A stretch of DNA of 64,000 nucleotides from Isoperla grammatica (GCA_945910005.1 OX246738.1:24117686-24181685); one strand, 5' to 3'; shown: positions 1-13,954, counted from the first letter of the stretch. Notes: generated by a model from the letters alone, not told the origin. Numbers and translations are program-made.

Positions 1-645
1 ACACAGTGGCGGCGCGCGCACAAGTATAGGCCTAACACAGGAGGGAAGCGGCCCACTTGAGACAAACACAGGTAGCTCCCTCGACTTACTGCATGCGTAG
101 ACAGACATGGCACCCCACCACTTGTTATCAATATTGGTTTTACATTGTTGTCTTATATGGCTACTAATAAACTAGAACTACAGTAGGATTAGTACAAAAT
201 ATCGAAACATGTGCAGTTGTGGGGACTTTGTATCCGCGGCTGGGGCTTCCCCCAGGGCCCAGGCCCCTAGACATAAGAATGTTTTTATTACTTTTCTTTC
301 GTTTATTCCGTGTATAGTCTATAAATCAATAAACCTACATTATTTAAGACAAATCCGTATCAATAGAATAGAAAAAAAAAGAAAAACGAAATGCAAAGTA
401 TAGGTAAAAATGCGTTAAGACGACAGGACATATTTCACATTAGTGTGTAGGATATAGGCCTATTTCTGTTAAGTCATCCATATTTTCTTTTCGTGTAGGT
501 CGACCTCTTTTTATTAATTTATGTAAAATTTCATTTTTTTTTCAATGTTCTCATTGTGTTTCATTGTATATTGTATATTGTACTTATTGCTTTATTGCCT
601 TTCGTTGTAAACCGGTTTTATAACTGAATAGGATAAAAACAAATA

Positions 646-1644
646 CAGCAGAGTAGGCCTATATATATCTTATTCGCGGAGTAGTCAGGGCAGCCCGGAT
701 TAGGAAAAAATATTCGCATTAATATACGGCTATCAGGAATGTATCACTGGTATTACAATTATAGGAAGAGCTCAAACATTATTTGTGTGAGACTCAAAAA
801 GTGATATGGCTCAGTGGCGTAACTAGGAATTATTTCGGGGGGGGTTATTAGGGAAAAGTGAGATGAGGGGACTGAAAGGGGTCTGGGGCGAAGCCCCAGC
901 CGCCGGAGGCCATTTAGCCGAAGGCGAAATTTTTTTTCACTTCTATAATTTATTTGGTGCCTTTTGGACTCAAAAAATACTACTCGAACCACTACTCATT
1001 TGTTTGCATAATATTGAAGTTACAGTGTTACAGTAGAATAGTTCTAAATAAGAATTGCATAGAAATTGTATTTTTAATGTTTTATGGTTATTCAATATAA
1101 TCTCAACATAAAGTGAAACATTGTGGTCACAAGTCACATACGTTATTTAAATTTTAATTCACAGACCGTGATATTGTAATATTAGATTAATGCATTTTTA
1201 TTTATAGGTACCTTCACTTTTACTGGTTCGAGCGTAAGGTGTATTAGTTGTAGATATGAACACATAAATAATATAATTGAATTATTGAAAGAAATTATAT
1301 ATCTTATCTAAGTGAAGTGCATGGTATGATAAATATAATGAAAATGTTGTTTGTTGCGATTGTTATACACTGAAGTGGTTTAAGGATCTTACAATATAGT
1401 TAAGTAAATGATGAAGTATTAAGTAAAATCATTCTCGATGTAGTTTCGGGGGGGGGGGTTTAAACCTCCTAAACCCCCCCCCTTAGTTACGCCACTGAAT
1501 GGCTTGACGTTGGGGAGCTAGAAGAGGGTATGATAATAAACGGAACGGTGATACCCACAAATATCAAATGTCACTCACAGACGGGCCGCCCCGGATTATC
1601 CAGAATAGCAGATTAGCGGGGCCCGGATTAGAGAGTCTCTACTG
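646..1644. mobile_element. pogo/Tigger-like DNA element (degenerate)
   Basis: The right end, read outwards, is TACAGTAGAGACTCTCTAAT then CCGGGCCCCGCTAATC, a typical pogo/Tigger terminal sequence next to a TA. The left side has CAGCAGAGTAG after TA at 644-645 and CAGCCCGGATTAGG at 690-703. It hosts the CAGTGGCG element at 812-1497. No transposase is visible. Confidence 0.5.
812..1497. mobile_element. CAGTGGCG hAT-like element, copy 1
   Basis: The terminal inverted repeats are CAGTGGCGTAACTAgg and ..TTAGTTACGCCACTG. A subterminal module GGGGCGAAGCCCC and an AAGGCGAAATT motif occur near the left end, with poly-G and poly-C just inside both ends. ATGGCT is found on both flanks but not in perfect register. 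It is non-coding. Confidence 0.7.
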
Positions 1645-1649
1645 TAAAT

Positions 1650-4600
1650 ACAACAGTCAAAAGGAGCCCGCACAATATACATCTCTTGAGCGCCTATGTA
1701 CATGACTGTCCGGATTGCCTATATGACAATAAAGAGCGTTTATTGAAGCGTTTATTGAAGTAAACGAAAATAGAGTGGAACAGCTAAGAAACGGTATATT
1801 ATCAAAATGTTCAAAACAAATTTTAAATTTGTTTGGCGGACGTATTGGATATCAAAAAAGAAAATAGTGTCAAAGTTAAATATTTTATAATGTTAACGCG
1901 TCATCTTTATCATTCTACGAAGTTTGTAAAAAATGTAGCCTATATCTATGATAGTTGTTGTTGTTGGTGTATATAGGTATTTAAATTTGCCGGTACAAAT
2001 TTGTATTTTGTACCGGGGGATGAAAAAGTAAAAACTGTATCACGGACAATTTATTACCAACTTTTAGGCTATAAGTAGATATGAGATAACAGTAACACTA
2101 TAGGCCTACATACAAACAAATCAGCCATTACATTTTGTGTTTACTTCTATATAAAAGTATTTACCAACCTATTGGACTTATGCAGCACAATATCAATCTT
2201 TGACAATATCGAGTGCAATATGCCGCCAAGAATAAAACTGAAATTGTTTTGAATACTATAATTTGAAATTAATATGATTTTATTTTGAAGGATATTTAAG
2301 AAAATAGAATGTAGCTGGGTGAGTGGGTGTGCCGTGCAGACAATGCACGGTGAAGTAGTCGGGATTACGGGGGAGGCTACGACGGGTGCGACGCGTGTGT
2401 TCAAGTCCAGTAACCCGCCGCCCCTTCATAGCTAACCGTCCAGAACACAAACAGCCACCCTTGCTGGCCGCAGTCACTGCAGGTCCTCGCACGTAAACAA
2501 ACATCATCAAACGTACAAGCACTTTTTATTAAAATAGCTATAGATAGCTGTTAAGGTCCTTTACATAAGTATATTTTAATTATGAATTTCACGATTCAAA
2601 ATTCATAGAACACAAATTTGAAGTTAAACAATTTCACTATAATTAAAACTTAATGACGTAACTCAATAATTGCTGCGAAAAAGGGAAGTCGCACTTGCCC
2701 AAGACTGACGGGTTCCGGGGTTATGTGATTTAAAACTATAGCCTACTACTATACATGTAAAATAATTAAATAAATAATACAAATGTAAAAATTCAAATGA
2801 ATATCTGACAATAATTAACGCATTTGCTTAATAATCTATAGTATTTAGAAGTATCCCGTTTTCCCTTTAATGACATATTCCGAGACCCTTTTGAGCACTT
2901 TCATCACTGTTTAATTCATTTCACAATTCAAAATTTAAAAAACACTAATTTTTAAGGAGAACAAAATTTCCAATTTGAACAACTCTATGTTAAAACCATA
3001 AAGTATTTACAGTTCTCACACAAGTTTCAAGAAGTAGCATGTTGCGGCCGCGCGGTTGGAGTGGCCCTCTGTTATACATGTCGGCCGGTACACGCCCATG
3101 CAACATCACGAAGCGATCTCCGGAGTACTCGCAGTCGGGCCGCCGCGCAGCATTGCAACGCAGTAACACGCTCGTTCGTCCTTGTTATATTGCGTGTGTG
3201 TAACAAGAGTGGACAAGTTTCAGGCACGAAGCCACGAAGGAATTTTTAAAAATATATAATTTAAGTGCAACTGAGAAAAGGTAAAAATAGTAGAAGATTC
3301 CAAGATTGGAATCAGAATATAGAATGGGTGCAACATATAAATTCCATCCCGGATCGGATATACGCGTTGTGTTGGATATGTGGAGATGAAAATAGTGGCA
3401 GATAAAGGAAGATTGTTTCAAACCAACTCACGGATTAGTAACGTTAAAACAAGTATAGATCAAAAATCAGATCAAAATTCAAAAGATGGTCACCGCTGTT
3501 AGTTCGCTTTAGCATCACACCAGTGTATAATCCCCCTTGACTCGCGCGGGTTATACACAAGAGAGCACATGCACAGCGTTTCGGCACAGGAAATAGATAG
3601 GAGCACAGATTTTATTATATTCCCTACCCTACGGTATCAGTATGGTTACTTTACTACTCCTTTTTGTTTATGTCTGTGATAAAGTGTCGCTGTTTTTTAT
3701 GTTCCGTTCTGCAAACCATCTACGACCCAAACGTCTTCACGGCTGATAAATTTAAAATAGACCATAAGGTGTATTGTTATTGTTGTTGTGGTAGAACGTA
3801 AGTCTTACCTGTATCCATGTCTAACATCTGACGACCTTACTGTTAAGAGTTCCAATCACGTTAACTTCCTTGCTTCATTTCATCCCGATAAAATGCGTTA
3901 ATTTCCACACACACATAAATCACAGTTAAAACCACTACCGGTGCGTAAAGCTAGAGGCGTACGCGCACACGTATACGTCACAGTGGGTGATAGTCTGTGA
4001 ACCGCGAACCGTTGACCGTAGAGGGACGAACTGAGTCCTACTCAAGTGCGACGTTTCTTCCACGGGGCTGTGGAACGCTGCGTCTCAAACCACCCATCGC
4101 CGACAAGCCTCGTTAAAATCTCTGCCAATCACAGACGCGCTCAGGCGTGGCCTGCGGCGTGGTTGGCCCACGTGGTTACCAATCAGGCGACACGGGTAAC
4201 CATTGCAGTCGCCGTAGTGGGTGGAAAGACTCGTAACATCAGCTATTGTCTTGCTGGACTCTGGGTGGCGGACAGTGTGCTGGAACGACAGGGACGATGT
4301 TAGGGTTGGGTCTGGGGGACCATTCCATTGCCCCCCCCCCCCCCCAGTTCTCCACTTGGCCCCCCACGAAACCAGACATTTTATAATTAACGTTTTCTTC
4401 AAATAAAACTCCCATTTGTGGCAAGCAGATCAAAACGCGATTCTCGTTAAAAAATGTTTCAATTCAATAGGTTTTTTTCCCCTCGCCCCCTTGCACTAAG
4501 TCCGAATTCACTAAACTTTTAATCGGCCGATTTACTAATCTCGGATTGGTTACCATGGTTTCAACAAAAATTACATACAAAATTTGCATGGTGGTTTCTA

Positions 4601-4868
4601 CCGGGCGTCATTTTTCATCTCCGATTAACAGAAAATCGCCGGATTAAAGTTTGATGAGACTAGCCCTCCCTAACACGTACACTCATTTTTCCTCGCTCCA
4701 CATTTTTGGTGATCTCCTCTAAGCTCTGGACCAAGATCAAGTACTGTACGTCTTCCTTCGTTGATGTAACAAAATTAATTTCACTTGTTGGCTAATCTTG
4801 TAAAAAAAAAAAACTACTCCCAAAGTGTACGGACATTGCGACTTGCGAGTGTAGGTCTGTTTATATAG
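1650..4868. other. no gene recognised
   Basis: AT-rich intergenic sequence. Local GC-rich, CpG-rich patches occur at about 3045-3180 and 3950-4300, with a short poly-C at 4330-4346. The open frames here are short and show no familiar motif. Confidence 0.6.
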
Positions 4869-5033
4869 GCAACCCAAGACTACCTTACATAATAGTAATA
4901 CGCTTTCGTCACAGGCGAGATATTCGTAGCCAACCAGCGAACCACCCGAGACAAGCGCGCGTAGATAACTATCGCTGATTGGCTACGAATACCTCGCCTG
5001 TGACGAAAGCATGTGTAAGGTTGTCTTGGTTGC
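4869..5033. mobile_element. palindromic MITE
   Basis: About 165 bp with long inverted ends. GCAACCCAAGACTACCTTAC pairs with GTAAGGTTGTCTTGGTTGC, then CGCTTTCGTCACAGGCGAG pairs with CTCGCCTGTGACGAAAGC, then ATTCGTAGCCAA pairs with TTGGCTACGAAT. The central loop is about 40 bp. It is non-coding. Confidence 0.75.
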
Positions 5034-5689
5034 TTGTGTATTTGTTCTTCATTAATTATTGTCTTATTCTGTAGTGAACTGTATGCCAGATAATCATATT
5101 TCCATAGGAGGAATATTTTTCAAGTTTTGTCTCACAGGAGTAAGCGACACACGGGAAATATGTTTTGAAAATATAAAATTTTTTACTACGATATACACGG
5201 ATTCAATGTTTTCAGTAGGCCTATTGGTGTTTGGTTCATCACGTGATTCGAATCTCATCACTTACTGGCCATATGACGTGAACTTCGAAGAAGTTTTCTG
5301 CCCCGACACACGACCCTTAAACGGTTACCTACGGAATTGTTTGGGAAATGTTTCTAACGAAGTTTTTGTTTTGGATAAATATTTTAAGTGCATCAAGACT
5401 TGCAAAACTTAAATTACACGTGACAAAGTAATGCAACGAATAAGTTTTTAAAACTTGTTTTCAAAACATGTTTCTCGTGTGTCGCTGGCTGTAAAGTTTA
5501 GAGGAATTATATTTGTAACCCATCTTGAAGCTTTGTGCATAAAGTTAAATATATACGCATGCTTCTTTGGAACTTCTGTTGGATATATTGTTAGTGCTTT
5601 GGGTGCGCCACTGCTTTGTTAGAAGATTAAAACAGCATAACAAATTTACAATGCACAATTCAATTATTGATACTACAATAGCAGCTGTT
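5034..5689. other. no gene recognised
   Basis: A 117-codon open frame on the plus strand (5059-5412) starts at TTG, has no recognisable motif and no splice context. I regard it as chance. Confidence 0.5.
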
Positions 5690-5798
5690 GTATTGTATTG
5701 TATTGTATTGTATTGTATTGTATTGTATTGTATTGTATTGTATTGTATTGTATTGTATTGTATTGTATTGTATTGTATTGTATTGTATTGTATTGTAT
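5690..5798. repeat. (TATTG)n microsatellite
   Basis: About 21 near-perfect TATTG pentamers, ending in TATAG. Confidence 0.97.
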
Positions 5799-7626
5799 AG
5801 TATTGTGTATTCTCTAAACTCAGCTAGCGAAACACGGGGAACATGTTTTGAAAACCAGTTTTAAAAACTCATTTTGTTGGATTACATGTGCATGGTATTT
5901 CAAAAAGTGTTTCCAAAGTTCCCAATTTGATAATGCACTTAAGATTTTTTTTTTCAAAACAAAAACTAAAGCATATTTTGCCAGGTTCCCTGTGGGTAGC
6001 GTTTGAAGTTATACGAATAAACAGTGCCTTTGTTCCTGTCCTTGGCAAGATTTCAAATTTGCACGCATTCATCATTGAATTGAAGTAAATAAAGAGGGCA
6101 GCGTTCCCAACCGTTTCGGACCGACACCATTGCTATGCAGCAGATAGTTCATGCGTGTTTCGGTGGGTTCCGGGCGAGTGGGGGTAGGGGGGGGGGGGGG
6201 TGCTATATAAAATTGAGCCGTATAGGTGTTGACTGAGCGGGTAATGTATATGAAACACAAATAGAGTATAGGCACGTAGAAGGAACTTGCATTGACCCCA
6301 GGAGCAAAATGAAAATTAAATTAATCAATGTTTATAGGCATCCTTCCAAATGAGTGCTGCACGAACATCAAAAGTGCGGAGTGGTACGTGCTTGGAACAG
6401 ACCACAAGAGATGCAATAAACAAACTAATTAAGTCTCTACTGATGTAAAACGTGCTTGGACCGCGCGTGGCCATGGCCGTCATCGCGCCAAGCGTCCGAG
6501 ACTTCTGTGTTGTTCTCTTGTCTCCTGATGGCCGACAAGGTCTCGTAAGAAACAAAGCTAAGTTGGAACGACAGAACAAAACTTTACATCCTATTTTAAA
6601 AACGCCGACAAAATTAATGTTATCTAATTGGTGTAGTGGAAGATTACAGGAATGGATGTGGCAGCTGGGAAGTAACCAGCTATCCTGATTGTAGGTCTTT
6701 ATATTTGGGTCGAGGAAGATGCACAAACAGTGAGCGAAAGACACACATGAGTTCCATTCCATGTGATCTTATCAGACCATTGATAATAAAATATAACCGT
6801 CATCATTATTAAAAAATATGTTGTTCGTATCAATTTGATTATATTAATAGTATGCACATATTAAATTGAAAGACGGTATATGGTATAAGATGCGGATTTT
6901 TGCATAAACTTAAGCAAATTAGAATGGTTCTACAGAAGGAAAGGGAGCATTAAAATTCAGACAATGCAAGAACATGCAACTATAACAAAACATACATGTA
7001 GCCTCTAACTTACGCGCATGCACCACGCTGCTATACTTTCACGAGGTTCTGAATAGCGTGTTAAGCTGCAGAATATTATACACAAAGCCATGCAAAGTAC
7101 AATATTTATTTACCTTCGAATACGCCTATTATTGAAAAATACATATCAAATACATAATCAATTCCAATGTTTTTATATGTATAGCGTATCCGCGAACCAT
7201 CATTGTTTATTTGTTTAAGCTGTTCATCTACATTCTACATAGTATAGGTACACATGTGCAATAGCCAATAAGGATGCCGATTTCATATAAAAAAAGAACA
7301 AGTATAGTAATTTCGAATCGTTTGGATCAAACAAGAAAAGATGACAAAAGTACGAGGGGTCCGACATAGGGTGGTCGAAATGTATTACTTATACATCAAA
7401 ACTTTCCGTCTCCGGTCAAACACAATGTTTCCAAACATTGACCACTGCCCGTCTTGCATAAATTGCATCGAAGATACCGCGCCGGGTGGGCCCTATACTG
7501 GTTCCTCGAGACAGGGGCGACCAGAAGGTGACTCGGTGACGTATTAAGCGCCTACGATTAATTTATTATGTGTTCAATCAGATCATCTGATGGTCTTGGT
7601 GGAGGCGCCGGGTAGGGACACATAAA
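5799..7626. other. no gene recognised
   Basis: Intergenic sequence with one poly-G at about 6188-6200. The 145-codon minus frame at 6325-6762 shows no family motif. Confidence 0.5.
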
Positions 7627-7756
7627 GTGTATTGCAATGAATCTGTGGTCATAGGATCCCGCCCACCTTCCCCTACCTCACTCCATACCTCGAATCGCCA
7701 GCCGCGAGGGGTACCCCTCGCGGCTGGCGATGAACCACAGATTCATTGCAATACAC
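7627..7756. mobile_element. palindromic MITE with 38-bp perfect core
   Basis: The outer arms GTGTATTGCAATGAATCTGT and ACAGATTCATTGCAATACAC are inverted. The inner core at 7694-7731 is a perfect palindrome centred on GGGGTACCCC. The words GGTCTTGGTGGAGGCGCCGG occur on both sides (7592, 7786), suggesting a larger duplicated context. Confidence 0.75.
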
Positions 7757-8695
7757 TACACTATAGTATGACCGGGGTGAGGGGGTCTTGGTGGAGGCGC
7801 CGGAAATTGGAATATCAAATTACTGATATTTGTGTATTGTATGTATTTATCGAATGTCTATCCTTTTCACTTATAACTGAATTGCATTAAAAACAATACC
7901 GTAAAACACCAAAAGAAAAAACAAGTATATATAGTAACGGGAGAACAACGTGAAACTCTATAGGGGCTTATGGGCTGTAAGCTCGTAACATAACAAATTT
8001 AAGCAAAAATATATAAATGAATGGCTAGTTTCAGAAAGGGCATTTCTCCACTTTTGGCCAAACATTTTTTCATTTTTTGTTTCTATTTAGGTAGACGCAT
8101 TGCTTGATGTTGAAATGGCGCTTTTCCAGATACGCTCTTCATATTTTTATGCAAATTAGAACATTGGTTGAATAGGCCCCAAGTCCAAAGACTTATGACC
8201 TTAATTTCTCACTTACAGTTTGTGATCGTATTTTTTTATTTCCAATGGTGTGGTTTTATTGGTTTTCATCGACTTCATAATCCTAACTATAATGAAGATG
8301 AGGGTAATTACCTTTTAACACCGCAGAAAAAAGAAAATGGGAGTGCGTTCAAGGGAAGAATATCAGCGGATGTGGTTGGTTTGAGAAAGGGCCTAAGTCC
8401 ACCACCTAAAATAATTCAAAAATACCAATTAGAAATATTCTTATGCCAATCCCCTTTAGTCTTATCACTTAACGGTTAGGAGCTTTCAGCCAACACACAA
8501 GACAAACACTGATTTTTTATTAAAACAGTTTTTTTTAATTATCTCACAACTATGTTTTATGAACCCTTTCTGAAATTATGGTTCAAATAAATATACAGTT
8601 ATGACGTAAGTTGTATATGTATTGTATGTGTATAAATATATGCATATGCAGGTGGGTCAGACCCTATATTCAAGGTCTTGATTGTATCATGTCTA
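7757..8695. other. no gene recognised
   Basis: AT-rich intergenic sequence with nothing recognisable. Confidence 0.5.
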
Positions 8696-10052
8696 CTACA
8701 AGTAGTGTTCCGCGGGAGTTTACACCATGGCCACACCATTTTCCCGCCGTTTTGGATACCCCTAGATACGTTGAAAGATAAGCTACCCCGGGATTTCTTG
8801 TTTTCCAAGAACGATCGGACCTCATCGCCTTGAAGAATGTGAGGCATTCATGCACATTGAATGAAAACAGGACATGGCAATAGTCATTAAAATAATTGCG
8901 TTCTTTTTGCCGAGTACATTTATGAATAGTAGCAAAATTATGTTTTTTACTGCAAATGTTGCGAAATTGTTGACAAGTTTTAATTTTGATGAAAAATGTT
9001 TTTTATTTTTGTCTGTAGGACAAAAACAACGCAATTTACGAGCAGCATAAAGTTTTGTTATTATAATTAACAAAGTGAGAGCGAGTTGAGTTTTGATTAT
9101 TAAAGTACATAATAATTTTAATTAGCCTATTTCGATTATAACAATTTTACTATTTAACGATAGAAACATTCGTTTTGTGATAACAAAATGTCAAATAGGC
9201 TATACCTGTACCATATTATAATTTTATTGAAAAATGCACACACATTCACACACATAAAATGATATGTGGATCAAACTGGAAGATTAATATAATGCTTATT
9301 GGTGATTTTACAACAATCAATTGAATATTTGTGTTATTCGCTTCCAGTCAGCATCTCGTTTATTGGTTAAACCCAGATTTGTTTTGTCCCCTTGGATATC
9401 GAATAGGCGTGTGGTATTTTTGGAAACACTGTTCAATGCAATTCGTGGTCACCAATAAGCAATGTATTAGTATTTGAATAAGGATGTAAAATGACATTTT
9501 CATTTTCCAGTAGTACAAAGTCACGAACCAAATGTGATTTTGAACTAAATTAACACAATTAACTATAATATATGAACGAGTTTCGTGCGTAGATACATTT
9601 TTGCTATGGTAATACAATGTTATAATAAATAAATATTGAGAAAATAAACTTAGCTCGGACTCGAACCCAGACCATTGGTATGCTCTTACTAATGTATTTA
9701 ATCGTTTCATTCCACGGCGTAAATTGTCAATTTTTGTCGTAGACACGAAATCAAAAAAGTAATCTGTATGAGAAATATGTGCAAATTTCAACTAAAGCGA
9801 ATTTAACTCTAATTATTGAGTATATCTCAAAGTAAAAAAACAGCAGTAAACAAGTGTATAATACCTGGTAATTACCAAATACCTGTCTAATGGAGAGGAA
9901 CAAGTAACACATTATCATATTCAGTCATCTGAATTCCTCGTCCTTCGCTCGAGTTTGAATGGAGATAATTGCTCGACTGGACTTTGCTCTAGGGGTGTAC
10001 CATGAAAATTACCTGAAAGCTTGGTGTAAACTCCCGCGGAACACTACTGTAG
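8696..10052. mobile_element. putative DNA transposon with 30-bp TIRs
   Basis: CTACAAGTAGTGTTCCGCGG then GAGTTTACACC at 8696-8726 is the inverted complement of 10023-10052 (one-base indel). The 1.36 kb between is AT-rich and without a recognisable transposase. No convincing target duplication was found. Confidence 0.55.
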
Positions 10053-11132
10053 CTAGAGTGTATGTGTACATGTGCCGTAGAGGCCTATACTATAATTAAC
10101 GTGAACTGGTTCGTTCCCCTCAGCCGAGGAAGATCTATCCGGAATCCGGGCACAAGAAATGTCAAAGACAGGCGCCGCCGCCTTGTCGGGCGGTGTCATC
10201 ACTCTCCGCAGATGGTTTCAAAGGCGGTGCACTAATGAAATTCGATTAGCTGGGGCCAGGCTAGGGTGCAGTTATTTCACCGAAAACAGATTTGCAACAC
10301 GAACTTGTGCCCTTATTTCCTGTATTCTTTAATTTGATGACATGAGGTCGTACTTTTTCAACATGGAGGAACTTCGGAGTATATAGAGCGTGGACTTTTA
10401 AGGGTCAAAGTCAGTAAAATAAAAGTCGCACCTTTTCCCGTTGAACGAGTGACTTCATAACTTGACGAACGACGAACCCATGCCAACATGCCACTGTGTG
10501 CAAAGCTCATATCACCCCCCCCCCCCCCCCCCCTCCTCCCTCCCGAAATCCCAACTTTAATGATTGTCTGTAATGGATGTATGATAAATAATAATAATGT
10601 ATTAGGGAAATAAGTGATCGTATTTAGTGATTGCTTAGAGTGCGTTAAAACCAAGTGCCAATATTTAATACAGCCTCAAAGATATCAATTTTTCCATTTA
10701 ACAGTAGACAACCTGTCCTCTAAAACCGCTTAAAACCATATAAAAAAAAGCATGAAAAATAATTTTGTCTGCGGCGCTTTCGTGAGTTTCTCTCCCCTCT
10801 CCCTCCCTCCCAACCACCCACCATTGCATAGAGAGTGGAGGGGCGGTTTCCTGACTAGATGTCTCTCGAGATAATTCCACCAGACTCTTCCCTCCCCCCC
10901 CCTCCCCCCCCCCCCCCCAAGTAAAAAAATATGCCTATCTACACCACGGCCTGTGCCCGTAGTGGTTTTGCAATGCCTGCCTATCGAGCTTTTTCTGTGC
11001 CATTATGCCAATGCTAAATAAAGGTGATTTGAAATTACTAGAACTATTCAGATTGTCTATAATTGTAAAAAATCAACGTCTTATGAGTGAGTTATGAGTG
11101 AATGATGTTTGCCAGTTCGATGGGGGAATCAG
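10053..11132. other. no gene recognised; poly-C tracts
   Basis: Poly-C runs lie at 10504-10532 and 10890-10918. A LINE-like 3' end (CTAAATAAAGGTGATTTGAA) is present at 11012-11032 without a coding part. Confidence 0.45.
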
Positions 11133-11506
11133 CATAGGCGTGCGCAGCGTCTAACCTGGTACAGCTCGGGTCTGGGGCGAAGCCCCAGCCGTCGGAGGAG
11201 CTCTCACCACAGGCGAAATTTTCTAATGTTGATACACTAACTTTTATGGCCTAAAACGCGATTTTAAAACATTTAAATAAACTAGAAATTATTTGCGCAG
11301 CCCCGGGTGAAGTGTGCCTTTGCGTAAAAACGCGCTACTAACAGTGCACTTTAATTTTAAGACTAATTTCAAGTTAAGTTTAAAGTTAAACTGCTCTCGG
11401 CCTAGGCTGGATCTAAAGAAATTAGAGTCCAGCGTGGCCCGACCGCCAATTTGACACATTAGGTCCGGCCTGGGCCGAATAGGCCTGAGCCATGCGCACG
11501 CCTATG
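11133..11506. mobile_element. CATAGGCGTGCGCA element, copy 1
   Basis: TIRs CATAGGCGTGCGCAG and TGCGCACGCCTATG bound 374 bp. Internally it carries GGTCTGGGGCGAAGCCCCAG and AGGCGAAATTTTC, the same module found in the CAGTGGCG elements. A second copy is at 53858-54145. Confidence 0.75.
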
Positions 11507-12019
11507 GTTACAATTATATTTACGCATTATATACGCTTTATAGGGCTAGTGCGTGATGAACGTTTATGCTTTTTGTGATCTAAGAGCAGAAGCGCAGCAA
11601 TCCTATAATATGTCGGACAATCGAACTTTGTCCAAGCTTAAAAATAACAGGTTAAAGTTAGAGATAGGCATGTGTATAGTTTCACCAATCACCATATGGA
11701 GCCGAGAATGAAGTAAAGATTAATGCTCACAATTTGTAATAAATCTCAATCCAGAGAACAAGAGTTGTATTTACAGCAGCTGCTGTGGAATTTAGGCTAA
11801 CCGGAAGCTAGATGGAAGACGGACTACTGATGTGATAATCATTTATAATCCAAGGTTACTCAGACCGGGAGACAGTTTAGCTCCAGATTGTAGACGAGTG
11901 AGCATACATACGTACAAGTGCCAAGTTCTCAAATAATAGTAAACTTAATACACGAACTCATAAGAATGTGTTTCCTATTATACAATGCAATGATTTAATC
12001 TCCTATACCAAACATGCAG

Positions 12020-12054
12020 CTCTTCTTCTTCTTCTTCTTCTTCTTCTTCTTCTT

Positions 12055-12084
<30 letters not shown>
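12020..12084. repeat. (CTT)n microsatellite
   Basis: About 21 uninterrupted CTT/TTC triplets. Confidence 0.97.
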
Positions 12085-12085
<1 letters not shown>

Positions 12086-12224
12086 AATATTTATTCCAGC
12101 TAATAAAATCCTTAAATATAATAGGCTAACATATAGTATAGGCCTACATTGACACGCACAAATTGGCATTGGGATACAAAGCACAAAAATAATAACTAAA
12201 AAGATAAAAAAATCATATTAATAT

Positions 12225-12418
<194 letters not shown>

Positions 12419-12470
12419 GATAATGAATAAAAAAGATGTGAAAAGAAGAGGCGGGTTTGGAGGATATAGT

Positions 12471-12528
12471 GTATTAGCACAGATAACTAAGATAATTAGT
12501 TATCTGTGGTATTAGCACAGATAACTAA
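12471..12528. repeat. short direct repeat forming a hairpin
   Basis: GTATTAGCACAGATAACTAA occurs at 12471-12490 and 12509-12528. Between them lies the inverted complement TTAGTTATCTGTG, so CACAGATAACTAA can pair across 5 bases. Confidence 0.7.
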
Positions 12529-12529
12529 T

Positions 12530-13949
12530 TATTAGGCACCATCGTGGCCCTGGATGGTTCGGCCCTAGGTTGTGGACGACTACCCTGTCCTCTTCTTTTG
12601 AGGGGGTTACCACGTCAACGCACAAAATTAGAGTTGAACAGGGTCTTGTATACTGGTAGATTGACCAACACCACATCTCCCTTGGCCAAAACGGGCGAGT
12701 CAAAGTCGACTGGCATGCAGGTGATAGCGCATAAACGCGTGATCCTCGCGCTCGGCGCGTGAACGGTAGCGGCAAAACATGGCTTCACTTACATTGCATT
12801 ATTTCAGAAACTATTAAAGCTAGAGCAATATAATAAGCGGCACAAGAAAGAGGACAGTTATACCTTGACGACGATAGTTGTATATTTATGACAGGTTTCT
12901 TGTGAACCATACAAAACGCGATCGTAAAAAAACGTAGAAATCATCGAAAGGTTTCCACTAACATTGCTCTGCTTTAATGGTATTATTTTCGTAACTATTA
13001 ATGTTTGAAAAATATAGTGCACATCATCGTGTGGAGGAAGGTTAGACAGAAGTATTTATGTGATTCAATGTTTGATGCGCGTATTGGTTATCATAAAATT
13101 ATGAGTTGAATATTGGCTGAACGTAGTTTTGCCGTAGCCTGCTGGCTACGGCCGGCCGTATAGCTCTACCGTAAGTGCGCGGGAGAGATGTGTTCCCGAC
13201 CGCTGCCGATAGCAACTGACACCAGCTAGCTGCACTTCACTACCGGCCGCCCCTAAAAAAACGAATAGACTCGACCCGGATGCGCGCGCAAGCTTTCGCG
13301 CGCGGAGATGTGCTCGTGGTAAATCTATAATAGCTGTTGTTCTTATTTTGTGTAAAGTGCTGTAATATGCAGTAGGCTTGGATGAAATCCCGCATTTAAA
13401 AGCAGGGATAACTTGAAATTAAATTTGAACGTGTACAGCAACAACAATAATCATACATCCATAAATAATTATTTTATACACCCATCAATGTACGGTTAAA
13501 TTTGTGAAATTTCGTGACATTTAAGACGTTTACATGAAATCACAAAACTGAGCATCAGTGATGCCGTTGGAATGTCTCGCGCCGTTGATAAAAACCTCCA
13601 ATCCAATCCAACCAAATTCGTCTTCGTGTTTCGCGTACATTCTTGGGTTGTGCCTTTGTTTGCGGACTGCGATCGTGCAGAATGTAGTTCAGTCAGATAG
13701 GCTACTTGATTTGCGTACGCCCGCCCTGACGTTCACTTTGACAGCATCGTCTTCACCTCGCTACATTTCTCTACGACGTTTTATTTTGATACGGTGTTTT
13801 CATGTTCAATTTAGAGACATGAAAGAGAACGCGTCCGTGCTCGGAAGCCTTGGCTCTCGGCAAACTTGCACACGACATGCCCAATAGAAGTGAGACTTAT
13901 TGGAGTAGGCGGGCACGGGCATGCAACGAGGGTAATAGAGACGGGTACA
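12530..13949. other. no gene recognised; GC/CpG-rich patch
   Basis: The stretch 13130-13320 is rich in CG (GGCCGGCCG, GCGCGCAAGC, CGCGCGCGG). A 109-codon plus frame at 13558-13887 starts at ATG but has no familiar motif and is interrupted on both sides. No gene call is made. Confidence 0.45.
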
Positions 13950-13954
13950 CACTT

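Noticed and set aside
4046..4406. Overlapping open frames on both strands suggesting a gene in the CpG-rich patch
   Set aside because: Overlap on both strands reflects GC content; there is no motif and no splice structure.
5059..5412. 117-codon plus frame starting at TTG
   Set aside because: No ATG, motif, splice context or repeat support; likely chance in AT-rich DNA.
6325..6762. 145-codon minus frame
   Set aside because: No recognisable domain and no supporting context.
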